A DNA stretch of 64,000 bases from Paludibacteraceae bacterium (lineage in GTDB: Bacteria > Bacteroidota > Bacteroidia > Bacteroidales > Paludibacteraceae): assembly GCA_017962085.1 (NCBI GenBank), contig JAGCWA010000008.1, forward strand, positions 25,470 to 89,469, given 5' to 3'. Both the position numbers and the translations under genes were made by a program. The notes beneath the pieces are model-generated. The model searched no databases. It saw only the letters and a list, made by a program, of their open reading frames with translations, and was not told where the DNA came from. This document shows positions 63,329 through 64,000 of this stretch, piece by piece; the stretch's first letter is position 1, and each line of letters begins with the position of its first letter.

Positions 63329-64000
63329 TCATTTCACCAGCACCTTGCAGTTGGCGTTCTTGCCGTCGTGGACGGTCAAGACGATCACATACTCCCCTGT
63401 CTTCAGTCGCATGGTGCTCTCCAGTTCCACCTCATCGATGAGCTTCTCCACCACACCATTGGCGCGGTAGACCACGACGCGGGCGTTCGGAAGTTCCTCT
63501 TCTGCCACACCCGACACTTTCACCGTGAAGTCTGTGTTGCGGGCCACCACGTTAGGCTCCGCCGTGATGGCGTAGGCGGCCTCAACTGCGTCGTAGTGGA
63601 CTGGCTCGATGAAGTAGCTCTTGCCGTTCTTGTCGCTCACGTAGACCATGTACTCTCCGTCGAGGAGCGTTTTGTCGTTGTAGAACTGTTGGGCGGCCTC
63701 CTCGCACTTCTCTCGTCCCTTGTACCACTGGTAGGTGAGGAACTGGCCCTCCCCGTTCCGGCAAATCACCACGTCGTTCCATACCTTCACGTAGTAGCTC
63801 TTCTGCTTGTTGTCAGGCAGCATCACATTGAAGGTGAACTCCTTCTCGGCCTTCTCCCCTTCCCCGTCGTACATCGTCAGGGTGGCGGTGTAGGCGCCCG
63901 GTTCGAGCTCCTTCGGACAGGTCAGGCTGACCGTGCTGTCGATGGTGACATCGCCCTTGCAGATGGTCTTATCCTTGTAGCGCACCTCATAGGTGGAACC
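63329..64000 (-). CDS. C-terminus of a further giant repeat protein (5' part outside window)
   Basis: The last 223 codons of a minus-strand gene that continues beyond the window edge; the edge residues read GSTYEVRYKDKTICKGDV. It is closely similar to the C-terminus of giant 2 over its whole length: ELEPGAYTATLTMYDGEGEK, KSYYVKVWNDVVICRNGEGQ, ITAEPNVVARNTDFTVKVSG and KTGEYVIVLTVHDGKNANCK. It lies directly upstream of giant 2 (148 bases between them) on the same strand, so the locus is a tandem array of giant genes. No barrel gene separates the two, unlike giants 1 and 2. Confidence 0.88.
   Translation of the reverse strand, partial: GSTYEVRYKDKTICKGDVTIDSTVSLTCPKELEPGAYTATLTMYDGEGEKAEKEFTFNVMLPDNKQKSYYVKVWNDVVICRNGEGQFLTYQWYKGREKCEEAAQQFYNDKTLLDGEYMVYVSDKNGKSYFIEPVHYDAVEAAYAITAEPNVVARNTDFTVKVSGVAEEELPNARVVVYRANGVVEKLIDEVELESTMRLKTGEYVIVLTVHDGKNANCKVLVK

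Overview
The window is a chromosomal segment from the phylum Bacteroidota, almost certainly order Bacteroidales. The evidence is a type IX secretion (T9SS) cargo set, a PorP/SprF-family protein, a fused SecDF, a long IspG with a central insertion, lipoprotein families typical of the group, and more than a dozen promoters with the Bacteroidota -7 element TAnnTTTG (often with TTTG or TTG 19-22 bases upstream). Genus cannot be fixed from the sequence alone; a Porphyromonadaceae/Tannerellaceae/Prevotellaceae-like gut or oral organism is plausible. I see no rRNA, tRNA, CRISPR array or complete insertion sequence.

Layout. 1-2180 (minus): a radical-SAM enzyme cut by the window edge, preceded in its operon by three related small lipoproteins, an example of the bioinformatically defined but uncharacterised rSAM/lipoprotein system. 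2394-5122: metA and a U32 peptidase-family protein, overlapping by one base. 5594-7926: a secreted fibre-like protein and a clan CD cysteine peptidase with a T9SS type A sorting domain. About 8115-8200: a promoter-to-terminator unit that looks like a small RNA. 8249-9685: a polysaccharide flippase. 9855-14487: HipB/HipA toxin-antitoxin, a LOG-family protein and a sacsin-like ATPase. 14488-15361: an AT-rich, decayed-looking stretch with a lipoprotein remnant and an inverted repeat. 15362-21712: two housekeeping runs (cardiolipin synthase, MIP18-family protein, LpxH-like phosphoesterase; then RarA, S41 protease, nucleotidyltransferase).

21795-33723 (minus): giant protein 1 (3266 aa; beta-helix plus about two dozen Cys-containing repeats), a beta-barrel protein, and a separately transcribed glycan-binding-type lipoprotein. 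34035-44586 (minus): fabG, ispG, secDF, lemA, a TPM-domain protein, secG, a TPR-like protein, lptE and a sigma-54 activator. 44687-45064: ridA. 45308-52266: giant protein 3 (1543 aa, T9SS type B sorting domain) followed by a PD40/OmpA protein and a PorP/SprF protein, the usual outfit of a type B cargo. 52507-63180 (minus): giant protein 2 (3103 aa; six blocks of BspA-like repeats), a beta-barrel paralogous to the one beside giant 1, and a fourth lipoprotein of the rSAM-associated family. 63329-64000: the C-terminus of a further giant paralogue running off the window.

Together the genes describe an envelope biogenesis core (LptE, LpxH-like, SecDF, SecG, cardiolipin synthase) interleaved with a cell-surface programme of giant secreted repeat proteins, each with its own outer-membrane partner. 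The most notable unexplained points are the rSAM/lipoprotein system, whose lipoprotein family reappears inside a giant-protein operon, and the repeated 'giant plus paralogous barrel' module with the same promoter element.
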